Assembly (NCBI GenBank): GCA_963721725.1
Contig: CAVRLX010000010.1
Span: 186,001 to 250,000 of the forward strand
Length of the DNA stretch: 64,000 bases
Reading direction: 5' to 3'
From: RI-153 sp963721725
GTDB taxonomy: Bacteria; Chloroflexota; Anaerolineae; Caldilineales; Caldilineaceae
In this document: positions 62,074 through 64,000 of the stretch, piece after piece
Layout: each line of letters begins with the position of its first letter
Numbering within the stretch: position 1 is the first letter of the stretch
Program-made: the position numbers and the translations under genes
Notes under the pieces: model-generated
Told to the model about the DNA's origin: nothing
Seen by the model: the letters and a program-made list of their open reading frames with translations, nothing else
Database searches by the model: none

Positions 62074-62434
62074 CTAAAGCGGAGTCGACATCAACGCCTG
62101 CAACAATTCGTCTAAGGAGCAGCCTTTTACAAGAAAAGCCTCCGCCCCAGCCTGGCGCGCCTCTTGCCGATACGAATCGTACATGCTTAACAAGACCACC
62201 CGAATCTGCGGCCACTTTTGCTTAATCATGCGCGTGGCAGCCAGCCCATCCATACCGGGCATACGCACATCCATCAAAATTACATCGGGGCAGCACTGCT
62301 CGGCCTGCTCCACAGCTTCACCGCCTGTACAAGCCTCGCCAATCACGGTGACCTCTGGACTTGTGGTGAGCAAGGCGCGGCAGACCTGCACGGGAATGGG
62401 CACTATCGTCTACAATGAGGGTTTGCACGGTCAT
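62074..62434 (-). pseudogene. Single-domain response regulator, one frameshift
   Basis: From the ATG at 62434 (MTVQTLIVDDSAHSRAGL) one extra C at 62379-62380 breaks the frame; removal restores RALLTTSPEVTVIGEACTGG, the phosphoacceptor Asp in VILMDVRMPGMDG, Ser in VLLSMYD and Lys in FLVKGCS. The protein ends at LLQALMSTPL after about 119 residues, so it is a receiver without any DNA-binding domain, CheY/Spo0F-like in architecture although its sequence resembles NarL-type receivers. No kinase is adjacent. An in-frame ATG at 62455 is an alternative start. Confidence 0.85.
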
Positions 62435-62617
62435 CGCATGGCTGTTTAGTTTCATGGGCTGGTGGGATAGGAGTGGTACTGATGACACTCTACTTACCTG
62501 CGCCGAGCCTGTCATCGGTATAGAGCGGACGCACGTCATAGAAAAAATCATCGTTTTATGAAGTTATATCAACGTTTGGCGTAGGACAGACTACGCCAAA
62601 CAGATGACCGCGCTTGA

Positions 62618-62962
62618 CTAGGAGCGAACCACAGCGAAAAAGCCGATTAAGAGCAACAACAGGGGCAACAACGGGCCAACTTCTAACAGAATACTTAGCC
62701 CCACGCCCAGCGCCACTACGCCGCTAATCAACGAGGCCCGCCCTGGCGCAATATCGGCCAACGCCCGTGCCACATTCAGCCCCAACAAAACAATTCCTGT
62801 TGCCAAAAACCAAAGACTATAGCCAACCACCCCGTCTACATACAGCCAGACCAGAAAGGTCATGAGTGTAAAGATCCCCCAAGCCGTCACGCGCCATCTA
62901 CGGTTCAAGGCTTTGCGATCCAGGGGCGGAAGGGATGTCCTGAGTATGGTTTGGTTCATCAT
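62618..62962 (-). CDS. Small hypothetical membrane protein
   Basis: 114 residues starting with two Met codons. Basic residues (DRKALNRRWRVTAW) are followed by three or four helices: GIFTLMTFLVWLYV, GYSLWFLATGIVLLGLNVA, ASLISGVVALGVGLSILL and PLLPLLLLLIGFFAVV. The layout is that of a bundled small membrane protein of unknown function. The neighbours give no clue. Confidence 0.72.
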   Translation of the reverse strand: MMNQTILRTSLPPLDRKALNRRWRVTAWGIFTLMTFLVWLYVDGVVGYSLWFLATGIVLLGLNVARALADIAPGRASLISGVVALGVGLSILLEVGPLLPLLLLLIGFFAVVRS

Positions 62963-63147
62963 GCTACGTTTCCAATCAGCTAGACAAGAATCACAGATGG
63001 TTCTATTCTACGCATAAATCATTTCAACCCAATCAGTCTGGTGTGGAATTGGCTGTCCGCCAAAAGAGGGAAAGCAGTCTGCTGCCCTCATCATGCTTGT
63101 GAAAAAATGTACGACAAATAAGGTAGATCGCCTGTATCCATTTATGT

Positions 63148-63175
63148 CTAGGGTGCGTCGCACCTGTATAGTTAC
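63148..63175. mobile_element. MITE-like element, fragment (copy F)
   Basis: One arm only: CTAGGGTGCGTCGCACCTG then TATAGTTAC. It is the complement of the left arm of the other copies. No matching left end or direct repeat was found, so it is a truncated or partly decayed copy. Confidence 0.75.
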
Positions 63176-63218
63176 GAGCGAGCTACCGAAACAAGCCATT
63201 ATTACAGGAGGGTTTTTC

Positions 63219-63737
63219 ATGAATTTGTTTCAAAAAGTGTTTGATACAGGTTTTATTGCAGTGACGATTTTGGTGATTATCTGTGCATTTGTGCTCGTGG
63301 GATTTGCTGTGATGGAACTCTGGCACATCGTGCTCCCATCGGAAGAGATTGCGGTTCATCTACGCTTTGGGGCCGTACTCGAAACGATTGGTCTGTTAAC
63401 GATTGCCATGGCGACGTTGGAGTTGGGACAGACTATCTATGAAGAGGAAGTAAAACGACACACCCAGGTCAGCCTGCCCACCCGTGTCCGTCGTTTTCTA
63501 TCGCGCTTTATGATTGTGGTGATTGTGTCATTGTCAATTGAATTTTTGGTGGCGATTTTCCGCTTTTTACACGACGAAGCCACCACACTTTCCGAAGTCT
63601 CCAGTGTGGGGCTGGCAACCGCCGGGCTTTTGGTTGCGTGGGGAGCCTTTATCTGGTTCAACTTAGGCGCAGAACGATTAGAGCCGGAAGCCATCGAACA
63701 GGTAAAGCGCGAAGATGCATCTATTGATAATCGATGA
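63219..63737 (+). CDS. Hypothetical membrane protein (172 aa)
   Basis: 172 residues from the ATG at 63219, seven bases after AGGAGG; the frame is open into the MITE fragment upstream but that part is not coding. Four helices are visible (TGFIAVTILVIICAFVLVGF, VLETIGLLTIAMATLELG, FMIVVIVSLSIEFLVAIF, SSVGLATAGLLVAWGAFI) with a charged cytoplasmic loop EEEVKRHTQVSLPTRVRRFL. The second helix region loosely recalls PsiE-like proteins, but this is not firm. Function unknown. Confidence 0.75.
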   Translation: MNLFQKVFDTGFIAVTILVIICAFVLVGFAVMELWHIVLPSEEIAVHLRFGAVLETIGLLTIAMATLELGQTIYEEEVKRHTQVSLPTRVRRFLSRFMIVVIVSLSIEFLVAIFRFLHDEATTLSEVSSVGLATAGLLVAWGAFIWFNLGAERLEPEAIEQVKREDASIDNR

Positions 63738-63801
63738 GGATGAGGCAGGAGGGCGTGCTGCGGGCCTTCAAGCTCCACAGCACGTCATAAAACTCTAAAG
63801 C

Positions 63802-64000
63802 TTACATTGCCGAAATATTAGCATCGTCCAGCGAGGCCAGCCCCTCTTTAAGCGCATAGAGCGCAGCCTGGGTGCGGCTGGCAAGGTGCAGTTTGCCCAA
63901 AATATTGCTGACGTGGGTCCGCACTGTGGCTTCGCTAATCACCAACTTGTCGGCGATCTCCTGGTTACTTTTGCCCTGGGCCACCAGTTTTAACACCTCC
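63802..64000 (-). CDS. LuxR-type HTH regulator, C-terminal part only
   Basis: The frame continues beyond the right edge. The visible 65 residues are a LuxR/GerE helix-turn-helix: VLKLVAQGKSNQEIADKLVI and SEATVRTHVSNILGKLHLAS, followed by RTQAALYALKEG. Such domains usually end NarL-type response regulators, so a receiver domain is expected upstream, outside the window. Confidence 0.93.
   Translation of the reverse strand, partial: EVLKLVAQGKSNQEIADKLVISEATVRTHVSNILGKLHLASRTQAALYALKEGLASLDDANISAM

Noticed and set aside
63754..63784. CGTGCTG/CAGCACG hairpin between the last two genes as terminator
   Set aside because: Only seven pairs around a 17-base loop and no T run; too weak to annotate.
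1..64000. CRISPR array, rRNA or tRNA genes
   Set aside because: No regularly spaced repeat array or recognisable RNA gene was seen; the dispersed palindromes are transposon-like and not evenly spaced.

Overview
The window looks like a chromosomal segment of a Chloroflexota bacterium, probably an Anaerolineae/Caldilineae-type filamentous lineage. This is an inference from gene content (SpoVS, XisI, DUF1385, a TgpA-like transglutaminase, a non-pyrrolysine MttB homologue, LuxR-type two-component systems), frequent GTG/TTG starts, a Gram-positive-type LexA box in front of uvrB, and a short C-terminal proline motif on secreted proteins. No rRNA, tRNA or CRISPR array was recognised. Base composition looks moderately GC-rich by eye; it was not computed.

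Layout. 0-9 kb: a partial receiver-like gene, a small hypothetical, a membrane protein followed by a TgpA-like transglutaminase, an MBL-fold protein, a PH-domain protein coupled to an inositol-monophosphatase-family gene, and an orphan HEPN-like gene. 9-13.5 kb: an MttB-family methyltransferase and a SolA/MSOX-type amine oxidase, separated by a small accessory patch (broken DUF3800 gene, tandem repeats, orphan XisI). 14-27.5 kb: gyrA (read here with seven frameshifts), a GAF histidine kinase, uvrB with an SOS box, a membrane-anchored GH3-like protein with a leaderless-type promoter, and a LuxR response regulator with a PDZ/7TM/GAF kinase. 27.7-39 kb: spoVS, AIM24-like, sugar isomerase-like, DUF1385, S4, zinc-ribbon and ferritin-like genes, a lipoprotein with two BMP domains, a GT39 enzyme and a nucleoside/sugar-type ABC ATPase. 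39-59 kb: a surface-polysaccharide region with GT-C-like membrane protein, flippase, several glycosyltransferases (two of them fusions), an ABC-2 exporter permease, and four secreted proteins (beta-propeller, two TIM-barrel glycosidase-like proteins, a beta-helix). 59-64 kb: a D-threonine aldolase-like enzyme, a VTT membrane protein, a CPBP protease, a single-domain response regulator, two small membrane proteins and the end of a LuxR-type regulator.

Two window-wide patterns stand out. First, an unlisted family of 35-97 bp palindromic elements (GTAAC ... GTTAC ends with a GGTGCGACGCAC inner arm) occurs in at least six intergenic places; five large or minimal copies are flanked by 8-bp direct repeats that are different at each site, which is the signature of transposition. 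These are non-autonomous mobile elements (MITE-like). Second, thirteen reading-frame breaks were resolved base by base, and twelve of them are single-base insertions in otherwise well preserved genes (seven in gyrA alone), which points to systematic sequence error more than to gene decay.
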